NCBI GenBank assembly: GCA_963520375.1
Contig: CAUQQF010000001.1
Location: forward strand, 91,507 to 155,506
Source of the DNA: JABCPE02 sp963520375
GTDB taxonomy: Bacteria; Bacteroidota; Bacteroidia; Flavobacteriales; Weeksellaceae
Length of the DNA stretch: 64,000 nt
Direction: 5' to 3'
This document shows, piece by piece, positions 1 to 8,115 of this stretch. Numbering within the stretch: position 1 is the stretch's first letter; each line of letters starts with the position of its first letter. The notes under the pieces are model-generated. The model had not been told where the DNA came from. It saw nothing but the letters and a program-made list of their open reading frames with translations, and searched no databases. Position numbers and translations under genes: made by a program.

Positions 1-1
1 C

Positions 2-595
2 GGCGGACTGAAAGTCATAGAAATGAATTTTCTCCCAGATGTGTATGTCCACTGCGAAACCTGCAATGGAAAGCGTTTTAACAGGGAAACTCTGGAAGTA
101 AGATACAAAGGCAAGTCTATTTCTGATGTCTTGGAGATGACCATAGATGAAGCGGTGGAATTCTTCCAGCCTATCCCAAAAATCTACAACAAAGTGAAAA
201 CTTTGCAGGAAGTCGGGCTGGGATACATTTCGCTGGGACAGCAGTCTACCACGCTCTCGGGTGGAGAAGCGCAGAGAATAAAACTCGCCACAGAACTCTC
301 CAAAAAACAGACAGGAAACACGCTCTACATCTTGGACGAGCCTACCACAGGGCTACATTTTGAGGATGTAAAGATACTAATGGACGCCATCAACAGGCTG
401 GTGGATTTAGGAAACTCGTTCATCATCATAGAGCACAATCTAGATGTGATAAAACTTGCTGACCACATCATAGACATCGGCCCAGAAGGCGGAAAAAACG
501 GCGGAAAAATTGTAGCCGAAGGAACACCCGAAGAAATCATCAAAAACAAGAAATCCATAACAGGAAAATTCTTGGCTAAGGAAATGAAACAATAA
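2..595 (+). CDS. uvrA: Excinuclease ABC subunit UvrA, C-terminal part (5' end outside window)
   Basis: This is the last 197 residues of UvrA, the damage-recognition ATPase of nucleotide excision repair. The frame is open from base 2, so the ATG at 23 is an internal Met and not a start. Visible in order are one zinc-finger half (CETC, coding about 53-64), the ABC signature LSGGEAQRIKLA, Walker B with ILDEPTTGLH, and the H-loop IIIEHN. The text around IEMNFLPDVYVHC matches the canonical UvrA1 C-terminal zinc module. A second complete UvrA lies 2 kb away on the opposite strand. The next gene starts 18 bp after the stop, on the same strand. Confidence 0.95.
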   Translation, partial: GGLKVIEMNFLPDVYVHCETCNGKRFNRETLEVRYKGKSISDVLEMTIDEAVEFFQPIPKIYNKVKTLQEVGLGYISLGQQSTTLSGGEAQRIKLATELSKKQTGNTLYILDEPTTGLHFEDVKILMDAINRLVDLGNSFIIIEHNLDVIKLADHIIDIGPEGGKNGGKIVAEGTPEEIIKNKKSITGKFLAKEMKQ

Positions 596-613
596 ATTTA
601 AAATATTAAAATC

Positions 614-1354
614 ATGAGAAAAAAATTATTGTTACCGCTAGTTTTATTTGTTTCAGGGCTAATTTCAGCGCAAGATTGCTTTGAAGACTGCCTTGAAGAT
701 TACCCTAAACTGAAAAAAGAAGCTACCAATTTAGACCAGTTTATCCCAAAAGGCTGGGAACTGATGGGCAGTGTAAATGGCGACATCAACAAGGACGGCA
801 TCACAGATTATGTTTTCATACTGGAGAGCAAAGAAAAATATAAAATCCCTGATGATTTCATGAATAAAGAATATTCCTACAGAATTCTAGGCATCACCTT
901 TGGGAAAAAGGGCGGTGGATACCATTTGGCGCTTCAAAACAATAATTTTATCATCAATGGAGACCAAAACTCTTCATTAGATGAGCCTTTTTTGGATATG
1001 GAAATCAAAAAAAATGGCACGATTTGGTTCAAGTTTTACTTCTTCTACAGCGCGGGCAGCTGGTGGGTAAGCAATGACACCTATGTTTTCCGCTATCAGA
1101 ACAATCGATTTGAGCTGATAGGACACGAAAGTTCTTCCCTCCACAGGGCAACCCACGAGGAATCAATCACCAGCACCAATTTTTCCACCAAAATGTACCA
1201 TTTCACCTACACGGATGAAAACGGAAAAACTGAAACCGTGAAAAAGAAAGTGAAAAAAATGAAGCCTCTGCTGATGGAGGAAATAGACCCATATGATTTC
1301 AATCCTTTGGCGCATTCCTACGGCGAATACTCTCTCGAAAAGAAGGAATACTAA
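614..1354 (+). CDS. Secreted hypothetical protein with a DxNxDG calcium-like loop
   Basis: 246 residues with a Sec signal peptide ending near GLISAQ (residues 1-20), so the protein is exported. Residues 56-66 (GDINKDGITDY) form an EF-hand/FG-GAP-like DxNxDG loop followed by a hydrophobic strand. The same pattern occurs in the unrelated-looking protein at 13895-14854. Two cysteines close to the mature N-terminus (CFEDC) could form a disulfide. No enzyme motif is visible. It lies 18 bp after uvrA and 39 bp before the next secreted protein, so co-transcription with the tail of uvrA is possible. Function unknown. Confidence 0.75.
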   Translation: MRKKLLLPLVLFVSGLISAQDCFEDCLEDYPKLKKEATNLDQFIPKGWELMGSVNGDINKDGITDYVFILESKEKYKIPDDFMNKEYSYRILGITFGKKGGGYHLALQNNNFIINGDQNSSLDEPFLDMEIKKNGTIWFKFYFFYSAGSWWVSNDTYVFRYQNNRFELIGHESSSLHRATHEESITSTNFSTKMYHFTYTDENGKTETVKKKVKKMKPLLMEEIDPYDFNPLAHSYGEYSLEKKEY

Positions 1355-1393
1355 GAAAAATATTATACTCGCACCGAAAAAATTTATTTTATA

Positions 1394-2185
1394 ATGAAAA
1401 GACTGCTTTTATTATTGTTAATCTTAGTTTCTATGCCTTTGCTTTCGCAGATTATCTTCACGGAAAGCATTGCAAATACGATAGATTCTACACGGATGGT
1501 GCAGGGAACCATCGCCCCAGAACTCAACTTCAAAACGGAGAAAGAAAATGTTTTTAACTTTAAAAATAACGCAAATATTAACTTCTTGCTCAACAAAAAG
1601 AAGTATATCACGATTATCAATCAGATGGAATTCTCTACTTATGGCGACAAACTAAATGTAAGCAACGGCTACATCCACACCGAATACCGCTATTTGGTGA
1701 GACCAGCCATAGAGCTATACCCTTTCGCAGAAGCTGTCTGGGCACCCAGTCGAGGGCTGAAAATACGCGCAGCAGGAGGTCTCCAGTCTCGCTATAGAAT
1801 CTTCCGCACGAGCAAAGTAACACTTTCCACAGGAATAGGTCTCTTCTACGAATACGAAAAATGGAACTACAATGGCGTTCCGAATCCTGCCCCACAGGAT
1901 ATGGACAAGATGAAACAGCAAAGGAGCATAAAAGGGCAGATATTTGCGAGTTTTAAGTTTAATTTTGGTGAAAAATGGAATATAATTACCAGCGGATACA
2001 CGCATTTCAGACCTGACAGCAACATCAAAAGCCCGCGCATCGCGTATAGTATAGATGTAAAGCATTCCGTAACGAAGCACTTCGGAATATGGCTTTCTTA
2101 CCAAAATACCATTCTTACAAAACCGATTGTCCCTATTCGAAAACACTACACAGTGCTTACAGGCGGTGTTTTCATCTCATTTTAA
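1394..2185 (+). CDS. Probable outer-membrane beta-barrel protein
   Basis: 263 residues with a hydrophobic signal peptide (residues 1-19, ending LLSQ). Short alternating polar/aromatic strands follow, and the protein ends in Phe (GGVFISF), which is typical of outer-membrane barrels inserted by BamA. The alternating strands and strand length suggest a small DUF481-like or similar barrel. This is inference from composition, not from a recognised motif. It follows the secreted protein at 614-1354, and the thioesterase gene starts 43 bp downstream. Substrate and partner unknown. Confidence 0.65.
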   Translation: MKRLLLLLLILVSMPLLSQIIFTESIANTIDSTRMVQGTIAPELNFKTEKENVFNFKNNANINFLLNKKKYITIINQMEFSTYGDKLNVSNGYIHTEYRYLVRPAIELYPFAEAVWAPSRGLKIRAAGGLQSRYRIFRTSKVTLSTGIGLFYEYEKWNYNGVPNPAPQDMDKMKQQRSIKGQIFASFKFNFGEKWNIITSGYTHFRPDSNIKSPRIAYSIDVKHSVTKHFGIWLSYQNTILTKPIVPIRKHYTVLTGGVFISF

Positions 2186-2228
2186 TAAGATTTTTGTTTA
2201 ATTTTAAACCAAAAACCACCACTAAAAA

Positions 2229-2615
2229 ATGAATTTAGAAGAAAAAATACAAAATGCAGAAACCAGAATTTTCAAAGTGGTTTTCCCTAAAATAGCCAAC
2301 CACCACGAAACCATGTTCGGCGGCGCTATCATGGAGCAGATGGTAGAGACGGCATTCATCACCGCAACGAGATTTGCGCGAAAAGCCTTTGTAATAAAGG
2401 CTTGCGACCACACAGAATTCCGAAAACCTGTGCCAGAAAGTTCACTAGTGGAGTTCATCGGGAAGATAAAATCCATAGGAAACACCAGCCTAAAAGTAAG
2501 CGTAGAGGTCTTCTCCGAAGAGATGTACGCCGAGCGCCGAGAACTGTGTGTCCTTGGAGAATTCAGCTTGGTAGCCATTGGCGAAGACAAAAAAGCTGTG
2601 AAAATATTAGACTAA
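2229..2615 (+). CDS. Acyl-CoA thioesterase, hotdog fold (YciA/BFIT type)
   Basis: 128 residues, the length of a single-hotdog acyl-CoA thioesterase that hydrolyses fatty acyl-CoA to free acid and CoA in the cytosol. Residues 24-45 carry N-HH-ETMFGGAIMEQM followed by an alpha helix. This is the expected family pattern: a conserved N/T-x-x-G-x-x-FGG segment at the start of the central hotdog helix. The C-terminal half has the alternating strands of the fold. It is convergent with the UvrA paralogue, the two stop codons being only 8 bp apart. Substrate length preference cannot be read from sequence. Confidence 0.8.
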   Translation: MNLEEKIQNAETRIFKVVFPKIANHHETMFGGAIMEQMVETAFITATRFARKAFVIKACDHTEFRKPVPESSLVEFIGKIKSIGNTSLKVSVEVFSEEMYAERRELCVLGEFSLVAIGEDKKAVKILD

Positions 2616-2623
2616 ATTCACTT

Positions 2624-5404
2624 TTATAATTTTTCCTTAATAAATCTTGCGGTTTGGGATTTCTTGTTTTTCGCTAATTCCTCTGGCGTTCCAACAAAAA
2701 CAATCTCGCCGCCGTGCTTCCCTGCCTCTGGCCCTACATCTATTATCCAATCTGCACATTTTATGATATCAGGCTGATGCTCTATCACGATGACAGAATG
2801 CCCAAGATCGATGAGCGACTGCAAGGAAACCATAAGTTTGCTAATATCATGAAAATGAAGCCCCGTGGATGGCTCATCAAATATAAATAAAGTTTTCTCC
2901 GTGGTTACACCTTTTACCAAGAAGGAAGCTAGTTTTATCCTCTGCGCTTCTCCGCCCGATAATGTGGATGAACTTTGTCCCAGCTGAAGATATCCCAAAC
3001 CTACATCCTGCAAAGGTTTTAGTTTGGTTACTATTTTCTTATCGCCGCTTTCAGTAAAAAACTGGACGGCATCATCTACAGTGAGATGAAGAATTTCAGA
3101 AATGTTTTTTTCATGGTATTTCACTTCTAAAACTTCTGATTTAAAACGACTTCCCTTACAATGCTCGCACACCAATTCTATATCCGCCATAAACTGCATG
3201 GACACGGTAATTACTCCTTCGCCTTTACATTCATCACATCTTCCACCATCTACATTGAACGAGAAATGCTTTGGCTTCAGCCCTTGTATGGCAGCAGCCT
3301 TTTGTTTTGCGAACAAATCACGAATATCATCATAGGCTTTGAGATAAGTAACAGGATTGGAACGAGAGGATTTCCCGATTGAGTTTTGGTCTATGAGTTC
3401 TATGTTTTTAACCAAAGTAGAAGGAAACTCCACGCTGTCATAATCTCCCTTTTTACCGCCCATTCCGAGCTGAATCTGTATTTCATTCGCCAAAACCTCC
3501 TTCATAAGGGTAGATTTCCCACTTCCCGAAACGCCCGATATTACCACAAAACTCTCCAGCGGAATATCCAAATCTATGTTTTTCAAGTTATTTTGCCTAG
3601 CGCCTTTGATTTTGATAAATTCCTTTGATTTTCTGCGTTTTTCAGGAATTTTTATTTCTAATTTCCCTGTAAGATACTGGGCGGTAAGCGTATCAGATTT
3701 TTTTAACTCCTCAAAATTTCCCGCAAAAACCAGCTCTCCTCCTAGGAAACCTGCCTCAGGGCCGATATCTATAATGAAATCCGCCGCCCTCATGATATCC
3801 TCATCGTGTTCTACGACAATCACCGTGTTTCCTAAATCACGAAGGTTTTTAAGGACTTCTATCAGATTTTCTGTATCGCGAGAGTGCAGACCAATGCTTG
3901 GCTCATCTAGTATATAAATAGAACCGACCAACGAGCTTCCGAGGCTGGTAGCGAGGTTAATCCTCTGGCTTTCACCACCAGAAAGCGTATTAGAAGTTCT
4001 ATTCAAGGTCAAATATCCGAGTCCCACTTTCAGCAAAAATTCTAATCGCGTGGTGATTTCGTAGAGAAGTCTCTTTGCGATTTCCTGCTCATACGGAGTT
4101 AGTTTAAGGTTTTTGACCAGTGACAAAAGCTCATCCAGTGGCAAATCTACCAAAGTCTGAATGCTGTGTCCATCTATTTTTACCCAAGATGCCTCCTCTC
4201 TCAGCCTCAGCCCTTCACAGACTAGGCAGGTGGTTTTCCCACGATAGCGAGAAAGCATCACTCGGTATTGGATTTTATAGAGATTGTCCTCCAGCATTTG
4301 GAAAAAATGATTAATACAAGGAAAATCTGCATCGCCATTTCCCTGCCAAAGGAGTTTTTTTTGTTCTTTATCCAGCTGAAAATAAGGTTTATGAATAGGA
4401 AAATCTTTTGCTTTTTTTATAAACATCGCTTTCCATTCTTTCATGGTGTCGCCTTTCCAGCAGGCAACTGCATCCTCAAAAATGGATAAATTTTTATTCG
4501 GAATTACCAGATCTTCATCAATGCCGATGACCTTGCCATAGCCCTCGCAGGAAGGACAAGCACCGTATGGATTATTAAAACTGAAAAAATGAATATTCGG
4601 TTCTAAAAACTCTATTCCATCTAATTCGAATTTATTAGAAAAATTGGTAACCTTTTCTGTATCAGCATCTTTCAAAGAACAATAGCCTCGCCCTTCGTAG
4701 AATGCAATCTGGATAGAATCTGCCAGCCTTTGGAGAAAACTCTCATCATCTTCATATAAAAATCGGTCTATGATGAGATGAATGTCCATACCTTTTTCAG
4801 GAATGAAATTAAACGCTTCCAAATCCTCTATACTCGCCGTATTTCCATTGATTTCCAAGCGGGTAAATCCTGAAAGTTTTAGGGTGTTGAGTGTATTTTT
4901 AAAGGTATCCGTTTCATAATGCAGCGGTGAGCGAAGCGTGTAGGTTTTCCCTTCGTTTTTCTGGATAAAATCTATCACATCAGAAACGCTGTCTTTCCTT
5001 ACTTCCTGCCCTGAAACAGGCGAAAAAGTACGCCCTATCCTTGCGAAAAGCAGTTTCAGATAGTCGTAAATCTCTGTAGAGGTGCCCACTGTGGAGCGAG
5101 GATTGGAGGAAATGACTTTCTGCTGAATGGCAATGGAAGGCGCAAGTCCCTTGATATCATCTACTTTGGGTTTTTCTAATTTACCCAAAAACTGCCTTGC
5201 ATACGAGCTTAGACTCTCCACATATCGGCGCTGTCCCTCAGCATAGATGGTATCAAAAGCCAAGGAAGATTTCCCTGAGCCAGAAACTCCCGTGATGACC
5301 ACCAGCTTGTTTTTCGGGATGCAGACATCTATATGTTTCAAGTTATTGAGATGTGCATTTTTTACAAAAATTTCTTTTTTGATGTTTATTTCTCGCTCTG
5401 CCAT
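2624..5404 (-). CDS. uvrA2: Second UvrA-family excinuclease ATPase (paralogue)
   Basis: 926 residues, close to full UvrA length. Visible features are Walker A 39-47 (GVSGSGKSS), CxxC pairs at 283-286 and 393-396, ABC signature 474-478, Walker B near 497-502, second Walker A 623-632, a second zinc module with CDEC 723-726 and CEHC 746-749, and second signature 815-819. The UvrB-binding region (about 120-250) is present with its VIDRF-like strand (IIDRF 211-215). The CxxC pair that canonical UvrA has just before the FSFNNP motif is absent: FLEPNIHFFSFN has no cysteines upstream. It is therefore a divergent paralogue of the uvrA fragment at 2-595. Whether it acts in repair with UvrB or in antibiotic tolerance is not decidable here. 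Confidence 0.9.
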   Translation of the reverse strand: MAEREINIKKEIFVKNAHLNNLKHIDVCIPKNKLVVITGVSGSGKSSLAFDTIYAEGQRRYVESLSSYARQFLGKLEKPKVDDIKGLAPSIAIQQKVISSNPRSTVGTSTEIYDYLKLLFARIGRTFSPVSGQEVRKDSVSDVIDFIQKNEGKTYTLRSPLHYETDTFKNTLNTLKLSGFTRLEINGNTASIEDLEAFNFIPEKGMDIHLIIDRFLYEDDESFLQRLADSIQIAFYEGRGYCSLKDADTEKVTNFSNKFELDGIEFLEPNIHFFSFNNPYGACPSCEGYGKVIGIDEDLVIPNKNLSIFEDAVACWKGDTMKEWKAMFIKKAKDFPIHKPYFQLDKEQKKLLWQGNGDADFPCINHFFQMLEDNLYKIQYRVMLSRYRGKTTCLVCEGLRLREEASWVKIDGHSIQTLVDLPLDELLSLVKNLKLTPYEQEIAKRLLYEITTRLEFLLKVGLGYLTLNRTSNTLSGGESQRINLATSLGSSLVGSIYILDEPSIGLHSRDTENLIEVLKNLRDLGNTVIVVEHDEDIMRAADFIIDIGPEAGFLGGELVFAGNFEELKKSDTLTAQYLTGKLEIKIPEKRRKSKEFIKIKGARQNNLKNIDLDIPLESFVVISGVSGSGKSTLMKEVLANEIQIQLGMGGKKGDYDSVEFPSTLVKNIELIDQNSIGKSSRSNPVTYLKAYDDIRDLFAKQKAAAIQGLKPKHFSFNVDGGRCDECKGEGVITVSMQFMADIELVCEHCKGSRFKSEVLEVKYHEKNISEILHLTVDDAVQFFTESGDKKIVTKLKPLQDVGLGYLQLGQSSSTLSGGEAQRIKLASFLVKGVTTEKTLFIFDEPSTGLHFHDISKLMVSLQSLIDLGHSVIVIEHQPDIIKCADWIIDVGPEAGKHGGEIVFVGTPEELAKNKKSQTARFIKEKL

Positions 5405-5423
5405 TGCATTTATAAATAAAATA

Positions 5424-5431
5424 CAAAGGTA
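5424..5431 (-). promoter_or_regulatory. -7 element TACCTTTG upstream of uvrA2
   Basis: On the minus strand this reads TACCTTTG, an exact TAnnTTTG Bacteroidota -7 element, 20 bp upstream of the uvrA2 ATG. No clear TTTG -33 element is seen at the right distance. Confidence 0.45.
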
Positions 5432-5540
5432 AGGAAGATACGGCAGAAAATATAATTTTGCTTCTTTTTAGCTCGTGAAAGTTTGTATTTATCTAAAAAT
5501 CAAAATATTATCTATTTGTAATATTCTGATATTTTTGCGT

Positions 5541-5645
5541 ATTTTTGTCCTAAATCACTCATTGCATTTAATCGTTTGATAATCATATGATTATTTGCAC
5601 AAAAGATTAAATATATTATGAATAAAATTGTAATTTTAGTATTAA
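5541..5645 (+). repeat. Direct repeat copy 1: duplicated leader plus first codons of a lipoprotein gene
   Basis: About 105 bp nearly identical to 6096-6199, with a handful of substitutions and one 1-bp indel. The repeat covers the 5' leader and the first nine codons of the lipoprotein gene at 6172. In this copy the reading frame starting at 5618 (MNKIVILVL) leaves the homology after nine codons and stops at 5662. That stop overlaps the ATG of the next gene at 5659. Confidence 0.85.
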
Positions 5646-5658
5646 AAAAAATAATGAT

Positions 5659-6066
5659 ATGAGATTTAATATAAATAAAATTGGTTCGGTTTTATGTGTC
5701 TTTTTATTGACTAGCTGTGTATATACTAAATTTGAGGTGTATAAATCATTTGAAAATATAGAAACTGATACCCGATATTATAAGGTAGAAGAAAAAGATG
5801 GAGTTTATAAATGGGTAGAAATAGGTATTCATACTTTTTTTGGTGCGGGCAGGAAAGATTGTCTGACAGTTTCTTTTAAAGAAGAATTACCAAAAAACTT
5901 GACTATAAAATCTTCCAATTTTGGGAATATAGATAGCACATATCGTGAAGATTATAAAGTTTTCAGTAAAAGAATAAATATAAAAGATATTAAATCAGAT
6001 ACGGTCTATTTAGAATTTAATGATAATAGACGATATAAATTTTATTATAATTTCGAAGAAAAATAA
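5659..6066 (+). CDS. Small lipoprotein, unknown function
   Basis: 135 residues with a lipoprotein signal: hydrophobic core then lipobox LTSC with Cys20. The mature part is rich in charged residues and short strands, and has no recognised motif. The start overlaps the stop of the 14-codon reading frame inherited from the duplicated leader (ATATGA), so it may be translationally coupled to it. The gene sits between the two copies of a 105-bp repeat and is markedly AT-rich compared with the flanking genes. This suggests recent insertion or shuffling. It could be an orphan immunity lipoprotein, but that is inference from context only. Confidence 0.65.
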   Translation: MRFNINKIGSVLCVFLLTSCVYTKFEVYKSFENIETDTRYYKVEEKDGVYKWVEIGIHTFFGAGRKDCLTVSFKEELPKNLTIKSSNFGNIDSTYREDYKVFSKRINIKDIKSDTVYLEFNDNRRYKFYYNFEEK

Positions 6067-6095
6067 TACTTCTTGTAATGGCAGCTATTACTGAT

Positions 6096-6199
6096 ATTTT
6101 TGTCCTAAATCGCTCATTGCATTTAATCGTTTGATAATCACATGATTATTTGCGCAACAGATTAATATATTATGAATAAAATTATAATTTTAGTATTAA
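6096..6199 (+). repeat. Direct repeat copy 2: leader and start of lipoprotein gene
   Basis: The second copy of the repeat at 5541-5645. Here it forms the intact leader and first codons of the 6172-6738 gene (MNKIIILVL continuing to a lipobox). This copy is therefore the likely original or the functional one. Confidence 0.85.
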
Positions 6200-6738
6200 G
6201 TTTAGTTTTAATTTCTTGTGAGAAAAAAGATTATGTAGAGGAAGTTCAATGGAGAGATTATATTTCAAAATCAGAATATAAAGATGGAAAATTAATCAAG
6301 TTAAAGAATTTCAAAAATGGGATTTTACATACTGAATTTTTTTACAAAGATGGTCGTATTATAGATAAAGGAATAGAGTATTATCCGAATAAAAAAATCA
6401 TGCTAACCTATTCATTAATAGAAAAAAATGGAAGTTATTATGTAAAAACATATTATGAAAATGGAGCTGTTGCAAGTGAAGGAGTTGTTGATTTTTCAGT
6501 AAATGGGCATGAACTAAATGCTCTTCGTAAGGATGGCTGGGTCTACTATACTAAAAAAAATAATATTTATTGGGCAGTTATGATTTCAAATGATGGAAAA
6601 AATGAATTTGTGACAAGGGAAACAATAATAGACACTATTAACAATAGTGTTTTGGAGGATTACCATATTTTCCCTCCTCGTATTTCAAAAGAAGAGAAAG
6701 ATGGCACAGGAAAGCATCTGATGTTTCCTCCTAAATAA
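6172..6738 (+). CDS. MORN-like/YwqK-type repeat lipoprotein
   Basis: 188 residues with a lipobox LISC (Cys16). The mature protein has repeated Y-x-D/N-G segments: SEYKDGKL, FFYKDGRI, KTYYENGAV. These are spaced about 22-35 residues apart in the manner of MORN-variant repeats found in YwqK-family proteins, which are often annotated as antitoxin or immunity components. No catalytic motif is seen. Its leader and first nine codons are duplicated upstream at 5541-5645. A 49-codon lipoprotein reading frame starts 16 bp downstream. Role in toxin immunity is only inferred. Confidence 0.65.
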   Translation: MNKIIILVLSLVLISCEKKDYVEEVQWRDYISKSEYKDGKLIKLKNFKNGILHTEFFYKDGRIIDKGIEYYPNKKIMLTYSLIEKNGSYYVKTYYENGAVASEGVVDFSVNGHELNALRKDGWVYYTKKNNIYWAVMISNDGKNEFVTRETIIDTINNSVLEDYHIFPPRISKEEKDGTGKHLMFPPK

Positions 6739-6753
6739 TTGTTTATCATTATT

Positions 6754-6903
6754 ATGAAAAATATAGCTTACATAATTGTTTTATTTATCATTATCTCTTG
6801 TAAAAAAGATAGCGACAGAATAGAAATTGATAATATTGATGGCTACAAAGTAGAAAAAAAATTCAAAAATGATGAAAATAGTAGTTTTTTTGATGCGTCA
6901 TAA
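6754..6903 (+). CDS. Very short lipoprotein reading frame (49 aa), possibly a gene remnant
   Basis: ATG at 6754, TAA at 6901-6903. The 49-residue product has a convincing lipoprotein signal: MKNIAYIIVLFIIISC with Cys16, then lysine and acidic residues. The arrangement resembles the N-terminus of the preceding lipoprotein (…LISC-EKKD versus …IISC-KKDS). The frame ends inside the start of the next gene (6869), overlapping it by about 35 bp. Either it is a genuine tiny lipoprotein or the 5' end of a larger lipoprotein gene whose remainder was replaced by the membrane-protein gene. Confidence 0.45.
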   Translation: MKNIAYIIVLFIIISCKKDSDRIEIDNIDGYKVEKKFKNDENSSFFDAS

Positions 6904-7237
6904 TAGAAAAGACAAAAGAAATAAGCATTTAGCTTATACTCAAACATTTGCAGATATATTTGTGCCGATTCTTTTACTTGTTATTTTAGTAATGTTATCA
7001 TCAGATATAGATTTATTAGTATCAGCTAAAAGTAAATCGGAACAATATTTACGAGCTTTTTTGTATTTTGTTTTACCTTTAGGTATTTTGTTTTATATAT
7101 TTTATTCACCTAAAAAGATTATAAAGAACTACAGAAAGTATTCATATTCTAAGCATTATATCTGGTATTTAAGAGCTATATATATAGGAGTCTTAGTTAC
7201 CTTTATACTATGGGCAATTTTACGACAACCAACTTAG
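6872..7237 (+). CDS. Small membrane protein, first of a tandem paralogous pair
   Basis: 121 residues from the second of two adjacent Met codons. This start is preferred because it aligns with the start of the paralogue at 7260. Three hydrophobic segments (about 28-45, 61-78 and 98-117) suggest three membrane spans. A basic stretch YSPKKIIKNYRKY follows the second span and matches YPPKKVKRLYKNF in the next gene, and the N-terminal regions also align (…NKHLAY / TKNIAY). No known family is recognised. It overlaps the 49-aa lipoprotein frame upstream. Small inner-membrane proteins in such islets are sometimes immunity proteins, but nothing here proves it. Confidence 0.6.
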   Translation: MKIVVFLMRHNRKDKRNKHLAYTQTFADIFVPILLLVILVMLSSDIDLLVSAKSKSEQYLRAFLYFVLPLGILFYIFYSPKKIIKNYRKYSYSKHYIWYLRAIYIGVLVTFILWAILRQPT

Positions 7238-7259
7238 AGTTTAATATGATAGATACTAA

Positions 7260-7610
7260 ATGAAATATTTAATCTTAATGTTTTTCAAGTATTATAGAGA
7301 GGGAAAACAGACAAAAAATATAGCTTATTTTTCTTCTATAACGGCTGTTATACTATGTTTACATATAGTATTTTTCTCTTTGATGTCTCTCTTAAAAATA
7401 GATTTTACAATTATTGGAATGGGCGAGAATAAACTCCTCAATTATTTGGTAATGGGAAGTATAATGTCCATAGAATTTATAATCATATATCATTTTTATC
7501 CTCCCAAAAAAGTAAAAAGATTGTATAAAAATTTTAAAAATAATAAAAGACTAAATTTGTTTATTATACTAACATTAATAATATTTTTTGTTTTTATATT
7601 CATTAAATAG
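7260..7610 (+). CDS. Small membrane protein, second of a tandem paralogous pair
   Basis: 116 residues with hydrophobic segments at about 24-44, 60-80 and 98-115 and a basic loop FYPPKKVKRLYKNFK between the second and third. This is the same topology and loop as the protein at 6872-7237. Sequence identity is low outside the N-terminus and this loop, indicating an old duplication or two alleles gathered side by side. The product is very rich in Ile/Phe/Lys, in line with the AT-rich DNA. The spacing to both neighbours is about 20-30 bp, suggesting one transcript. Function unknown. Confidence 0.6.
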   Translation: MKYLILMFFKYYREGKQTKNIAYFSSITAVILCLHIVFFSLMSLLKIDFTIIGMGENKLLNYLVMGSIMSIEFIIIYHFYPPKKVKRLYKNFKNNKRLNLFIILTLIIFFVFIFIK

Positions 7611-7641
7611 TAGATAATGTTTTATTTTTATATAAGTAAAT

Positions 7642-8115
7642 ATGTGGAATAAAATTAAAGGTTTATTTAAATTGAGCCAAAAAGAATATGCCTGTAATGT
7701 CTATAGAACTGCTGCGGAGTATAAAATAATCACAGAATCAAAAACCAACACTGGATTATTCATGGAGGATGAACCTATATTTATAATTTCTATTTCTTCG
7801 CCTGAACAGGAAATATCTGATAAAATTTTTACATCTCTAAAAAGCAGCCGAGAAAACATAAAATTTCCAGAAACCAAAGAGGAAATGAGAGAACGACAAA
7901 AAGAACATTTAAAAAACATTAAAGAAAAATCATATTTAGGTCTATATAAAAACTCAACAAGTTGTTCTATACGATTAATAGAAAATATGATAACAATTAC
8001 ACCTTATATATTTAATAAAAGATGGTTAGAACCTGTTGAAGAAAAAACTTTAAAAATAGAATATGATAATAATGAATTAGAAATCACAGGAAAAATAATA
8101 GAAATATTAGAATAA
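7642..8115 (+). CDS. Putative CdiI-like immunity protein
   Basis: 157-residue soluble protein without a signal peptide. The layout resembles the CdiI/DUF1436 immunity family. The N-terminal half has 'T-x-x-T-x-x-F-M-x-x-E-P', corresponding to the family's 'TTSG-W-x-x-xEP', followed by a helix ending in S-R-E-N-I-K-F-P. The second half has S-Y-L-G-L-Y-K-N-S-T-S-C-S-I-R-L, then a strand with ITPY and a final acidic segment. CdiI proteins bind and neutralise the C-terminal toxin of a CdiA-type effector. No intact toxin gene is present in this window, so it would be an orphan immunity gene. The match is by pattern memory and needs a profile search. Confidence 0.45.
   Translation: MWNKIKGLFKLSQKEYACNVYRTAAEYKIITESKTNTGLFMEDEPIFIISISSPEQEISDKIFTSLKSSRENIKFPETKEEMRERQKEHLKNIKEKSYLGLYKNSTSCSIRLIENMITITPYIFNKRWLEPVEEKTLKIEYDNNELEITGKIIEILE

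Noticed and set aside
5618..5662. A 14-codon frame MNKIVILVLKKIMI after the first leader repeat
   Set aside because: It is the truncated start of the duplicated 6172 gene, too short and without a lipobox. Kept only as part of the repeat description.
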